Shown in pieces: positions 32,041 through 43,291 of a stretch of DNA of 64,000 nt. The first letter of the stretch is position 1, and each line of letters starts with the position of its first letter. The notes beneath the pieces were generated by a model, which was not told the origin of the DNA, did not search any database, and saw only the letters and a list, made by a program, of their open reading frames with translations. The position numbers and the translations under genes were made by a program. Source of the stretch: Euonymus europaeus (lineage: Eukaryota; Streptophyta; Magnoliopsida; Celastrales; Celastraceae); contig OY756970.1 of NCBI GenBank assembly GCA_963580455.1, positions 14,570,001-14,634,000 on the forward strand, in the 5' to 3' direction.

Positions 32041-32268
32041 AATGATACAAAAGCTTCTATTGCAAATGAAAATGTACTTGATTTATCCTCAAAACTTGTG
32101 GAAAGGCTCGGTCGCAGGAGAGTGCAAGTTGATTTAGAAACAATGAAATCTATCCCTTTTTGCCGTCGAACAAATATAAGATCATTGGCAAATGCTTTGG
32201 GTTTAGGAAAATCAACCGTACATAGAAGAATCAAAGAAGGAAGTCTTCTACCACATTCAAATATATAA
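32041..32268 (+). pseudogene. Plant mariner-like transposase, N-terminal HTH fragment
   Basis: A 75-codon frame without its own start shows the helix-turn-helix region of plant mariner transposases: CRRTNIRSLANALGLGKSTV and HRRIKEGSLLPHSN, preceded by the GRRRVQVDLE linker. It ends in TAA, and no DDD catalytic domain follows. Family assignment rests on these motifs; the fragment is clearly incomplete. Confidence 0.65.
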
Positions 32269-33079
32269 TAGGTCTAATGATGACACTTTGCATGTGTAAT
32301 AATTCGAAAATACTAATAATTTTTTGACATTTTATTTTCAGAATATATATGAGTAGTTACAATTGCAACTATTCATTATTTGAGACATATCTTGTCTTAA
32401 AAGGGTGCCTAAGTGTTTTATAACTACAAAGAGGTTAGACCTTTCAACTACTTCTTCAACCTCTCATTCTCAAACTAATATAACTCTTTTTTGTTTGAAG
32501 AATTTCTCAAAGAGAGACCTTCAGGATTGCTGCATGCATGTCTCTAGGCTTGTTGTATTCTGTAAAGAATCTTGCCATAACCTGCAGCAATATAGATATA
32601 CAGTGGGGGTATTAATTCCTTAAAGAGTGATCTTCACGCCTTAAAGCCTTTGATTCTTATATTTTGTACCTACTATTTATGACAATAAATTTATCATCAT
32701 AACAAACACTCTTCTGACATGTCATCAGGAGTGTCTTAATTAGTTTGATCTTCTCCCCACGTAGAAGGAGCTTGTATTTAGGAGCACATCCGACAAGATA
32801 GAAGAGGGCATCCAGACACTCACGTAGCTTAGTAGAGCTAAGTGGTTGTTTGATTTTCTCCTCTATGTAGAAGGAACCAACAAATATATATTGGTTTAAA
32901 TGGTCTAATTCTTTGATTTATTTTTTTATTGGTAACAAATTACTTATGGATCAGCCAGGCCCAACCATTTTGGTGTCCAAAGCGAAATGGTATAGCATTG
33001 CCCTACCACACACAAAAAAAAAGAAAAAAAAACTAGTCTCGGAGCTTTATGAGTAGTACAATTCAATTCGCATAAAAGT
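32269..33079. other. Unassigned AT-rich spacer
   Basis: No gene recognised. Two partly similar phrases CTTCTCCCCACGTAGAAGGA (~32750) and TTCTCCTCTATGTAGAAGGA (~32857) form a loose repeat. Confidence 0.35.
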
Positions 33080-34410
33080 TACTAAATAGGCTTTGAAAAC
33101 ATTTCTCTCCCTTTTAAGATGCAAAAGTTACTGATTATATTCTCATAATCAAGTTCATCCACTGGATCTTGCTCAATAGATAGCATGACTATAATTCATT
33201 CAATCTTTCTAGTGACATTGTTGATCAAATATAAGATTTAATCGACTTTAATGGAAAATTTTACTCCACGAAAGAAACTATAACTAATAAAATCCTATAA
33301 GCAATCCAAGCATTTGGGAAACTTAATTCCCTCAAATAAGAATTTATAAAGTTAAACACTTCAATTGCTTTTCTTTTCTCATTTCGTAAAATCACTCCCA
33401 ATACTTCGACTTTTTAAAATAACTTTTTTCTATCAACATCATAATGGTTATCATGTCTTAAATAACCCTCAAGCTTCATGCAATATTCCTTCAATTCTTC
33501 ATCTATGGGTGATTGATTCACATCTTTCTCGGCATCAACATCTTCATCAAAGTGTCTCATTCTACAAATTATTCATTTTTTAGGAAATATTGGTTCAACA
33601 TCAAGTTCACTTTCCATTTTCTTAGCATTAATCATGGTAAAATTGAATACATTTTCTCTATCATCTTCAAAGAAATTAGCTCTTGTAGTCGAGCAATGGC
33701 AACATCAATTTTCATATCATCACTTTGAAGGAACTTGTTAACACCATTAACTACATTTAATATGTCATCCCAAATACACAAACTAAGCAACAACTCAAAG
33801 TTTTCAATCTCATTTGTTACTAAACTCTTAGCTTGTATCTTAGTCATGGCATCTTTCATAGTGTTAGCTAAATGAACCAATGCATCTCATATTCCAAAGT
33901 TTGATATCTTAGAGCTTTCACCGCTTCAACATGACATTTCCATCATGTGTTGAATAACAGTTTGAGAGTGTATCTCAACACATAATTTTTAAAAACTTTC
34001 CATCATTCTGTAGAGCAGGAAAACAAAGTGTAGATGCGTTGTACCACTCGAAAAAAAACTTGTTGCTTTGGGACAAGAATTTTTTATATCACAAAGTACA
34101 AGATTGAGACTATATGGCAAACATAAGGCATGTAAAATGCTCTAGGATTCACTTCTAATAATCTTTGTTGCACCCCTTTATTTTTTTCCTTTCATATTTG
34201 CACCATTGTCGTATTTTTGTGCCCTAACATTATGAACTTCAAGCTTATCTATTTTTAACTCCTCTTTGAGTTTCTCAAAAATTCCAACTCCCGTAGTATC
34301 ACTCACCTCCAAAAATTGAATGAAAAATTATTTTACCTTTGTTGGAGTTGTAGAAACATCCACACATCGTATTGTAAGATACACGTGCTTAACACAACTT
34401 ACATCCGGAG
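33080..34410 (-). pseudogene. TTF/ZMYM1-type hAT transposase remnant
   Basis: On the minus strand: CVDVSTTPTKV, FLEVSDTTGVGIFEKLKEEL, VRAQKYDNGANMKG and SLNLVLCDIKNSC (~34360-34070) match the DUF4371 RNase-H-like core of plant hAT transposases with a TTF zinc finger. TNEIENFELLLSLCIWDDIL and QSDDMKIDVAIARLQELISL (33640-33820) come next, and a C-terminal SLERLNEL (~33215) ends it. Stops and shifts are frequent. The N-terminal part is missing because the next LTR element starts at 34418, so that element inserted into this one. Confidence 0.75.
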
Positions 34411-34417
34411 TACAATA

Positions 34418-34829
34418 TGTTGGTTTATTATTAATCAACATATATATTTATGGGCTAACTAATGTGATATAATTAAGGGCCCAAGAAACATTAAAATTAG
34501 TAAGGATGAATTATGTAGAGGCTAAACGCTTTTGAGCTTGGGTATATAAAGCCCAGCCTATAGGTGTGCTGTAGAACAAAAAGCCTAGGGCTATGGTCAC
34601 TAAGTGAAATCTAGGAGAACAGCTGCCATTAGATAGAAACACCAAAACCTATGGTTGGGATTTATCTATGGATCACTACGGGATTTACATTATGAATACC
34701 ATTTGCTATTGAATCATATATCCCAGTAGCCAACCATTCTTATCGGTAATGGAAATCGGTATGTGCTATACACTCTTCCATGGCTATGAACACTATTATA
34801 ATGTCTGACATAGATCCTCAAAATTTTCA
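34418..34829 (+). repeat. 5' LTR of a second Copia element
   Basis: Starts TGTTGGTTTATTATTAATC, ends TTTTCA and is followed by TGGTATTAAAGCC (34832-34844), two changes away from the initiator-Met primer-binding site TGGTATCAGAGCC. A TATATAAAGCCC box lies near 34550. No matching 3' LTR is in the window. Confidence 0.75.
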
Positions 34830-34844
34830 ATTGGTATTAAAGCC

Positions 34845-35939
34845 AACAAGTTGTTATGTCAAATTATGTTGTGTTATTTTTTATTTCATACTTGATGATT
34901 ATGGAACCAGTTCATGGCCGAATACTTTTTTGTAGCACTGTCTCGTCAATGCACCTTATGAATACTTGTTCATATTCTGCGACTCGAGCACCAAAAGCTC
35001 TTGATCTAGTCCGATATTAATGGATTTGGCGGCGACGGCTTGAAGTACGACGGCGAGACCAAGTGTGAAAACTCTTGATTTTGTAGGTTGTGTCTTCCAA
35101 GTAGAAGAGATGAGGTAGTAATGGGTATTACCCATGGATCATGAACCATAAGGGATGGGCTATGTATCACCTTCATGGGCCAATTTAATTTCAAATCAAT
35201 TTTTGGCCAGTTTAAGTAATGGACTTAAGCTATTGTGTTCAAAACTTAAAATGGACTTTTAAAGCTTGAAGTTGTTGCGTTTGCTTAAAGTTAATCAAAT
35301 TGGACGCTAAAGAACTTTATATGTGCTCACTTAGGGATAAGTCTCCATGAGTTTACTTAAAATAAAATAAAAAATTATCATAAGCCCAATAAACGTGTTA
35401 ACGAAAATAATGGAACACTTTGCATGGTTTGTTTTTCTTACTCAATTTAGTGTTCTTTAAATCATTTGTGATACTGCTACATAATGAGTTTTTTGGATAT
35501 ATAAGGCTAGAAAATTTAATTGTCTAATAATTCAAGTAATCAAATTAAAGCAATAAGCTGCCAAAGTAACCTCTATTCTGTAGATTTATTTATTTTGAAA
35601 TATTAAGATGTGTATTTATTATTTATGCGAATCATAATCGACCCAAAAGAAAATTATGGTTTTGGCCAAATAATAAAAATACTTATGACAATAAATATGT
35701 GACAATTATCAAGTTTTGCATGTGAGAAATAAGTCGCCTCAAAGGAAGGTTTATTGTTTGACAAAATTAATTGTCTGACAAAATTAATTGTCAATATTTG
35801 ATTGTTATATTGAGAGTATCATTTACAATTGGTGTTTATGTCTAAAGACTGGACATCAATGTTGTGTTAGGTATCTTGTTGAAATGCTCATTACTTTTGT
35901 GACCATGTTGCACATATGCATAATCAATTTTATTTCTCT
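34845..35939. other. Internal leader and worn gag region of the second Copia
   Basis: By position this should be leader and gag, but no clear protein similarity can be read until about 35940. It is AT-rich, with many stops in all frames. Confidence 0.4.
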
Positions 35940-37855
35940 TTCTACACAATTCAATCAACTTAAAGTGAGCTATAACACCCAAAAGGTCAAATAGTTACTA
36001 AATGAGCTTATAGCTCAATGTGTGCATGAAGAGGAAAGCCTTAAGCGGGATAAGACATCTGATAGTGCTCATTTAAAAACTTTCTCAAAGGGAAAGAAAA
36101 GGAAATGAACCAAGAAGAGAGAAACAACAATTGGAATAGAGAAGGTGCAAAAGAAACAGGATTGAGAATCTAATTGTCTCTTTGCAAGAAAGGAGAACAC
36201 ACGAAAAAATAATGTCCCAAATACGATGTTTGGTGTGTAAAGAAATGTATGCTTCTCACTTTGGTTTGTGCTAAAGTTAAGTTAGCTTCTGTACCTAAAC
36301 ACACTCGGTGGGTAGATATTAGTGCTACTACTCATATAAGTGTGTCTATGTAGGATTGCCTGTGGAGCCGACCGCAAATTGATGTTGAAAGATTCATCTA
36401 TGTGGGCAATGGCAAAAGGGTAGCATTGGAGGTAATAGTTACTTTTAGATTATTTTTAAAAACTAGATGTATTTTGATTTTAGAAGAGACATATTTTGCA
36501 AAGTCATTTAGATGGAACTTAATTTTTGTTTCCAATTTGGACAAACTTGTGTACTTTTGTTATTTTGGAGATGGTAAATTCAGTCTTTTCGAAAATTCAA
36601 ATCTTATTGATATTGGTTATTTAATTGATAATCTATATTTGTTTGATACTATTGCCCCGTTAAATGAAACACTGCATACTAATTCATGTGGTACAAAAAA
36701 AAAACCAATGATGATTCTATTATGTCATGGCACAAGCGTTTAAGACATCTCTAAATAGATAATTGAAAGGGAAAATAAATAAACGTAAGGAACTTCGGTG
36801 CCAACAGGAGTTCAAGCTCCTTTGAACTGATTCATATTGATAATTATGGTTCATTCCCTATAGAACCATGGAATGGTCAACAGTATTTTATCACATTAAT
36901 AGGTAATTATTCTTGTTATAGGTACTTATATTTAATTCATGAGAATTCTCAATTCTTGGACGTGTTCAAGACTTATAAAGCTAAAGTTAGAAATAAACTT
37001 GGCAAAAGGATAAATGCTATCAAATCTAACCATAGTGATGAATACTATGGTCGATATGACAGATCAGGTGAACAACGTCCAAGACCATTTGCTCAATTCC
37101 TAGAGGAATGCAGAATTGTTTCACAATACACAATGCCAAGCAAACCCAACATGAATGGTGTTGCTGGAAGATTAAGTAGAACGTTTAAATATATGATAAA
37201 AAGTATAATTAGTAATTCTTCTTTACCAGAATCTTTCTTGGGAGAAGCATTAAAGACTGTAGTTTATGTCCTTACTAGAGTTCCAAGCAAAGCTATAGCT
37301 AAAACTCCTTATAAGCAATGCGTAGGTAAAAGGCCGAGCATTGGACATTTGCACATTTAAGGATGTCTAGTTGACACAAAGCCATATAGGCCGAATAAAG
37401 AAAATTGGACCCCAGAATTGTAAGGTGTTACTTTGTTGGATATTCTAAAAGGTCGAGAGGTTTCAAATTTTATGATCCCTAGGTCCTTTTTTGAAACAAC
37501 AAATGTGAGATTTCTTGAGGATGATGAGTTTGAGAAGGAAGAATAAATAAGAAATGTTGTCTTTGAAAAGGAATTTGTTAATCTTCCTACTGTTGCTGAT
37601 GACAATAATCGGACTCTTGTTCGATACATTGTTCTAAAAGAAAATCCAAAAAATCAACACTATAATAAAGAATTCCCATAAAAATGAAGAAATGGTTTCA
37701 CAAGAGTCAACTCAACAACCTCAAGAACAAATGTTATTAAGAAGATCCAATAGAGAAAGGAGAAGTGCAATTCCAGATGATTAATTGTCTTTCTCCAAGA
37801 ACATGAATTTTATATAAGAGAAGAAGATGATTCAATCACTTTCAATACTATCACA
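35940..37855 (+). pseudogene. Second Copia: gag end, protease and integrase, truncated before RT
   Basis: Order on the plus strand: gag C-terminus (NQLKVSYNTQKVK), protease with RWVDISATTHISVSM (the usual DSG changed), GAG_pre-integrase (WNLIFVSNLDKLVYFCYFGD, DNLYLFDTIAPLNETLH) and integrase (36830-37360: NGQQYFIT, FKTYKAKVRNKLGKR, SDEYYGRYDRSGEQRPRPF, NMNGVAGRLSRTFK). The linker VRFFEDDEFEKEE and the REHEF-like end EHEFYIREEDDSITF are followed by loss of similarity near 37855. The catalytic Glu region reads GVAGRLSR instead of GVAERRNR, so even the integrase is defective. Confidence 0.8.
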
Positions 37856-38220
37856 AGTTCCTAGATCATATTTAAGGTCACCACAAACTTTGTCAATGTT
37901 CTCATCTACAAGTTCTTTATTGCTATATTCATTCACAAGTTCTTCAACATTATCATTCAAAATGACTTCATCAACATGCTCATTCACACACTTCTCAATA
38001 TTTTCAACCACAACTTCATCAATAATATCATTCTTATCTTCATCTACATTCTCATTCACAAGACCTTTTGAAGAAAAAAAATCAAATCTTCTTTTTTGAG
38101 ATTGAGTAAGTTCATCAATAATGCCTCATGTATATATTTTTGTTAAAATGTCATGACTGATTTTCTTAATCATTTAATGGGATACTAAAAATAAAATTGG
38201 CAACTATTTTTTAAAACAGA
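37856..38220. other. Junction region with a repetitive acidic frame
   Basis: Between the Copia break and the Gypsy leader. On the minus strand (37832-38059) a frame of Val/Asn/Glu/Asp repeats (e.g. NEHVDEVILNDNVEELVNEY) is visible, but it has no domain and overlaps the Copia end. Its nature is unknown. Confidence 0.3.
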
Positions 38221-41200
38221 CGTTGTGGGGTGCCTTACACCTTCCCATGCGTAACAAACTCACTTACCCATTCCCTAGATTTTCACAAATCAAATTATTT
38301 TTTGGTGACCAATTGCACCTACTACAATTGGTGGAGACTCTTTTAAATTTTCTTTCGCAAAACCGGTTGCGACGCTCAACTATTTATGAACCTCAGATAT
38401 CAACAAACGCACTCAGTCTTGTACCCTTTAAGACTTATAACTACCAGTGAGGGACTCAACACCTTAAATATCTTTAGATTCGTGGGTTTGCATGTCGACT
38501 AGAGTACGAACCCTAATCGATAAAACTCCCTATACTAGCTTCTCTGACTCTTTCTTTGCTGAAAGTATAGCTCAAGTCGACATACCTATAAAGCTGGCCT
38601 ACCCCAACATGAGATTTTTTTATGGAAGCACTAACCTAGAAGATTATGTCCACAGTACAAACTCAAGATTTTATTGATCTTCATAATACGTGAGCTTCAT
38701 AAAGCATGTATGTGCAAAGGGTTCAGTTGTATCCTACTTAGACCTAAGCTATAATGGTTTCCAAGCCTGCCAAAAAACTCTCTCTTCTTTTACACAGCTG
38801 ACAAATATGTTCATCGAACATTTCGCTAGTTGTAGGAAGTTGGTTAAGACCTTAGATGACCTCTACAAAATTCAACAACAAATAAAAGAATACCTTTGTA
38901 GCTACGTCAGTCACTTCAAGGGGAAAAAGTGCTAATCCCAAACTGTAACAAAGAGATAGCCATTAATGCATTTAGGAAACACCTACTACTGGATAAAGGT
39001 CTATACAAATATCTAACCATGTTCACTTATAAAAACAAGAAAGACATACTTACAAGGGTGGGTTCAAATCAAATTGGAGGAGAATTAAAGCAACTAGTGA
39101 ATTCTCACCCAACGTGAGACCCCCCCTCCCCACCAAACATAAAGGCCAAGTTAACCTTTTGATAGACTACCTGAATAGTCCATACTATTCCAATCCCCTC
39201 GCAGGTGTCAACTACATAATCACCAACTGTTCGAAAAGCCTATAGATTTTGAATACAAACTTTGTATGCCAAAATATAACCTTGGCTTAGAACCCATCCA
39301 AGTAGTAGCTCTCATGAAAATTATAGGAAACATTGTCCAATGGCCCAGAAGAAAATAAGCCCCAAATAAAAAATAACCCAGTGGTGTGATTTCCATCGCG
39401 ATCATGGCCACACTACCAAAGATTACATCAATTTTCAGAATAAAGTGTTTGAATTAGTCAAGAGAGATCACCTTAGAGATTTTCTAACGAATAAAGGTAA
39501 TGAAACTTTTGCCAAAAGAGAAAATTGTGAAATCACCCCTCTCGACTACTATGAACCAAAAAGGTTATTGGAATAATCATCAGTGGATCTCAAGTTAATG
39601 AAGTATCACATTCTTTTTGCCAAGTGACATGCTAGACAAGTCGTCAATCTAGAATCTCGTTTAACTCATCTTATTGGACATCACTTGGGGCATACCACTA
39701 GCTTTGCCGACGATAAGTGTACTACCCTACTACATTTGCAACACAATGTACTGGTCATTTCTATTCTTATTGTCAACTTTTTGGTCAAACGAGTTCTAGT
39801 AGACAATGGTAGCTTTATCAATGTGTTATTCTTCAATCTAATGAACTAAATTAAGAATGATGAAAAAGACATCATTCTCCAGTTGACCCTTCTCATAGGC
39901 TTTAATGACAAACATTAGTATACCACAAGAGAAATCATTCTCCCTGTATATGTAGAAGATTAGAGTTTGAACATGAGTTTCAGTATAATTGACCAAACGT
40001 TAGACTATAACATAATTCTAGGTCGACAATGGATACATGAGATACATGGTGTCCCATTTACCAACCACCAATTAATATACTTTTTGACCAAGTGGCGGAC
40101 TAAAGAAAGCAAGGGAGAGTAGTTGGCCTTACACGACTATTACAAAAAGAGAACTAAATGAGAAGGCTAAGGATATGCATCAACTGTATTTGAGCAGAAA
40201 TAGAGATTGTGGAGAACTAGACATGAAAGAACAAGATTAAGTATTAATTCTCCTAGATTCCCAAATCATGTAATTCATATTGACACACATTTGAAGGTAG
40301 TGTTAAGAGTAAACATAGTTGACTTTCTTGCTCTACATCATGACTACATTGATTAGTCGCATATAGATATGATCATGATTAATCTTGAAGTTGTTATGCA
40401 CATATTATAAGTAAATCTTGATCAACAGTCCATGTAGGATATTGGAAGAAAGTTTGTAATAGAGAGGAATCAAATCATCAAAAGTGAGATTCAAAAGTTG
40501 ATGATACCGAATCAGTATGGGAAGTGCAATACATAAATTGGCTAGCTAATATGGTATTCATCAAGAAGAAGAATTTGAGATGGCATGTGTGCATAGATTT
40601 TATCGACCTTAACAATTCAAAGATTCTTTCTTTCTGCCACAGATTAATATGCTACTCAAGTCAACAACTGGACAAGAGCTTCTGACTTTTATGCATATCT
40701 TCTTAGGGTATAATCAAATCTTAATGCACCCAGGCAATCAAAGGAAAAATACATGCCACCATGATCATTTACAAAAAGTCATTCGACATTTTAGTAAAGT
40801 ACAATATGAAACTTTACCCTCTCTTAACGTTCATTTGGCATATCTATAGGAAAATTTCTAGGCTCTATGGTGACACAAATGCATACAATAAGTGTTTGAC
40901 ATTCCTCCCCCAAATGCATTAAAGATGTTCAATGACTGAATGGTCAATAGTAGCTCTTAGCCAATTCATTTCAAAGTCATCTAAAAGGTGTCACAATTTC
41001 TTCTCAATCCTCCAAAAAATAAGAACTTTGAATGGATAACTAAATGTAAAGAAGCATTATAATAACTGAGGTAGTACTTTACCTACATCCATTACTGTCT
41101 AAGCTAAAAGAAGGGGAAAGTGCTTTACCACTACCTGACAGTGTCAAAATGTTGTGAGCATTATACTAGTAAGAAAAGACAATGGTAAATAAAATTTACT

Positions 41201-41440
41201 CTACTATATGAGTAAAAGTCTACTCGACGCTGAGATGCGTTACAACCAAATGGAGAAGCTTGTCTTGGCTCTTATCATCGCAGCCAAAAAAATATGTCTA
41301 TACTTCCAGCACCACTCCATCCCTCTCATATTCGATGTTTCACTCCGTAATATACTCCATAAGCCAAAACTTGACGTAATCAATCTAATGTTGAATGTCT
41401 CTTTGGAGGTAAGCTTGTTGGTATGTCATATGAGATAACC
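38221..41440 (+). pseudogene. Tat/Ogre-like Gypsy (Ty3-type) retrotransposon, heavily decayed
   Basis: A leader with AATTGGTGGAGACTC (~38325-38340, primer-site-like) precedes a gag region (38700-39110: FTQLTNMFIEHFASCRKLVK, YKIQQQIKEYLCSYVSHFKG). Then come the pre-protease motif WCDFHRDHGHTTKD (~39375), a protease-like RVLVDNGSFINVLFFN (~39785) and SIIDQTLDYNIILGRQWIHE (~39985). An RT remnant follows (LLKSTTGQELLTFMHIFLGY, ~40650), then RNase H (LYYMSKSLLDAEMRYNQMEK, ~41200). PR-RT-RNase H order with this gag type points to the Tat branch. Integrase is absent; stops and shifts are frequent. Confidence 0.78.
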
Positions 41441-41449
41441 TCACAAAAT

Positions 41450-43110
41450 TCATTCCAAAGTGCTTCTTGTACTTCACGGATGTTTGGAAATGTTTGTTGA
41501 AACTTCCTTTTTCACTACTACTCAATAGAGTTATTTAGCCTTTTTGAAACCCATCTTCAACTCAATTTTTGAATTTGTTAGAGTCAAGAAAGTTTGTCCT
41601 TCCGCCTTAGGAAGAACTTTGTTCATGGAACCTCCGAGTAGTAATAAGGCAAACTTTTTATTTTTCTAGACCCGATGAATATCAAACATCAAACAGCCAA
41701 GGTTGACCCATAATTATATAACATGCTTCCATCTCTAACATGTCATAGTACACCTCTTTCAAATATTTCCCAACAAAAAGGGAACTAAGTAACGTTTGGT
41801 CAGCCGAATGCCTTCAACATGTTTGATTCAACGTAGGAAATAAGGTTCATGATGCTTCTCCACATGTAATTTCAGGTTTTGAATCACCTTTCGACTAATA
41901 CTGTTCTCATGGCTACCACTATCAACCACCAACGTAAAATGTTGTCCTTTAACGAGACACTTGGTTCGAAACAACTTATGTCTCTGAGAATTGCTATCTT
42001 TCTTTTATAACAACAACAACTTTTGAATCATATAAGTTTGACTATTATCAAACTAATCCTCTTCTTTTTCAGGTGCACACATAATCCCTTCATATTGATC
42101 ATCATCAATCCCATAATCTCTAGATTCATCATCAAATTTAACCATGTGTACTGCTCGTGATCAAAACTCATTAGATTGGTGTCATGCTTTTCCACACTTA
42201 TAGCACCTTATAGGAGTAGGATATGTATATGGATTAACAGCTTTAGGACCCTTTTTCACTAGTTGTTTTGCCTTATCTTTCTTGTTAGCAATTTTAAATC
42301 CACCTCTTGTTTGCTCATAACAACTCCCACTGCTACTTCCTTTTAGTGAACTGCCCACTTATTGCTTATCAAACCCTCTCAACTGAATTTTGGGCCTAAT
42401 TATCAGGGTCACATCTAGCAAACCCTTTTCATTCCTGACAGATTGTTACTTCAGCTTTCAAGGCTAGTGGAACAGATATTGTTCATAGTCTCGTGGTAAA
42501 AATTGAGTCTTCAACATCTTCTTCATAAGAGACCATGTTAGAACGATTTTACCCTTCACAGTACCTCTTGTCTTGTAATTGATCCCACCAAGTCAAAGCA
42601 CCTCGCTTGAGATGAATTGCCACATACATGACGTTCTTGGATTCAGGAATAGATGCAAATTCAAAGTAACTCTCCAATTCAGTCAACCAATCCATAAATT
42701 GTTCAATATCTATAGCTCCATCAAAATAAGGAATATCTGCCTTCATACAAAAGTCAAAATTTTCCTGGTTATGTGATCAAAACTCATGTTTATCACCCAA
42801 TTCAAAATAGTCTATCTCCTCATCAGAAGAAGACAAATCTTGTCCCTGGTGTAGATTAGGTTGTCCTCTTGGAAGGAAAACCTGGGGTGGTTCACAATCA
42901 CTTCCTTTTCTCATGCCAATGCGGATATGCGCTAGTTTAAGGGAACTCCACCACCATGTCTCTTTAGCTCCTCTCATCAAATCAACAAATTCATCAAAGT
43001 GAGAAATCAACGTTGCAAGCTCTGTTCGCAACTATCATACTTCGTCAACACCTGCATCACCATCAACGTTGTCTTGAGCCATTAGAATCGGTGATTCCTC
43101 CTTTGATACC
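41450..43110 (-). pseudogene. Chromovirus-like Gypsy gag-protease fragment
   Basis: Minus strand: after a primer-site-like TGGTATCAAAGG (~43096-43107) the gag starts MAQDNVDGDAGV (~43080). It continues with FDGAIDIEQFMDWLTELESY and ALTWWDQLQ (42549-42746), the zinc-knuckle remnant IRCYKCGKA (~42200), and the protease linker RHKLFRTKCLVKGQHFTLVV with active-site DSGSHENSIS (~41930). After VPFLLGNI similarity fades by ~41500. It has no RT. It lies tail-to-tail with the Tat-like element. Confidence 0.75.
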
Positions 43111-43290
43111 ACTTGACGCAATCGAAAGTTAATTATCTCAGAAGATACGACCTCAAAAGGGTTTATTGAACCATAATAATCATAAGTGTCTTACAATGGT
43201 TGTTTAAGCCATTATTTATAAATTAAAACATAAAAAATCTCTAATTGAACCATAATAGGAAATATTTATATAAAGTTGGAGGTCTTGCAA
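43111..43290 (-). repeat. Probable partial 5' LTR of the chromovirus-like element plus junction filler
   Basis: The minus strand up to the primer site at ~43107 ends ...GATTGCGTCA, a plausible LTR end. The far end is joined to the broken Copia RT near 43300 through a 31-base copy of Copia linker sequence (43261-43291). Confidence 0.4.
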
Positions 43291-43291
43291 C

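Noticed and set aside
37832..38059. Acidic 75-codon frame as a possible gene
   Set aside because: Low-complexity Val/Asn/Glu/Asp repeats, no start context or splice partners, and it overlaps the end of the Copia linker.
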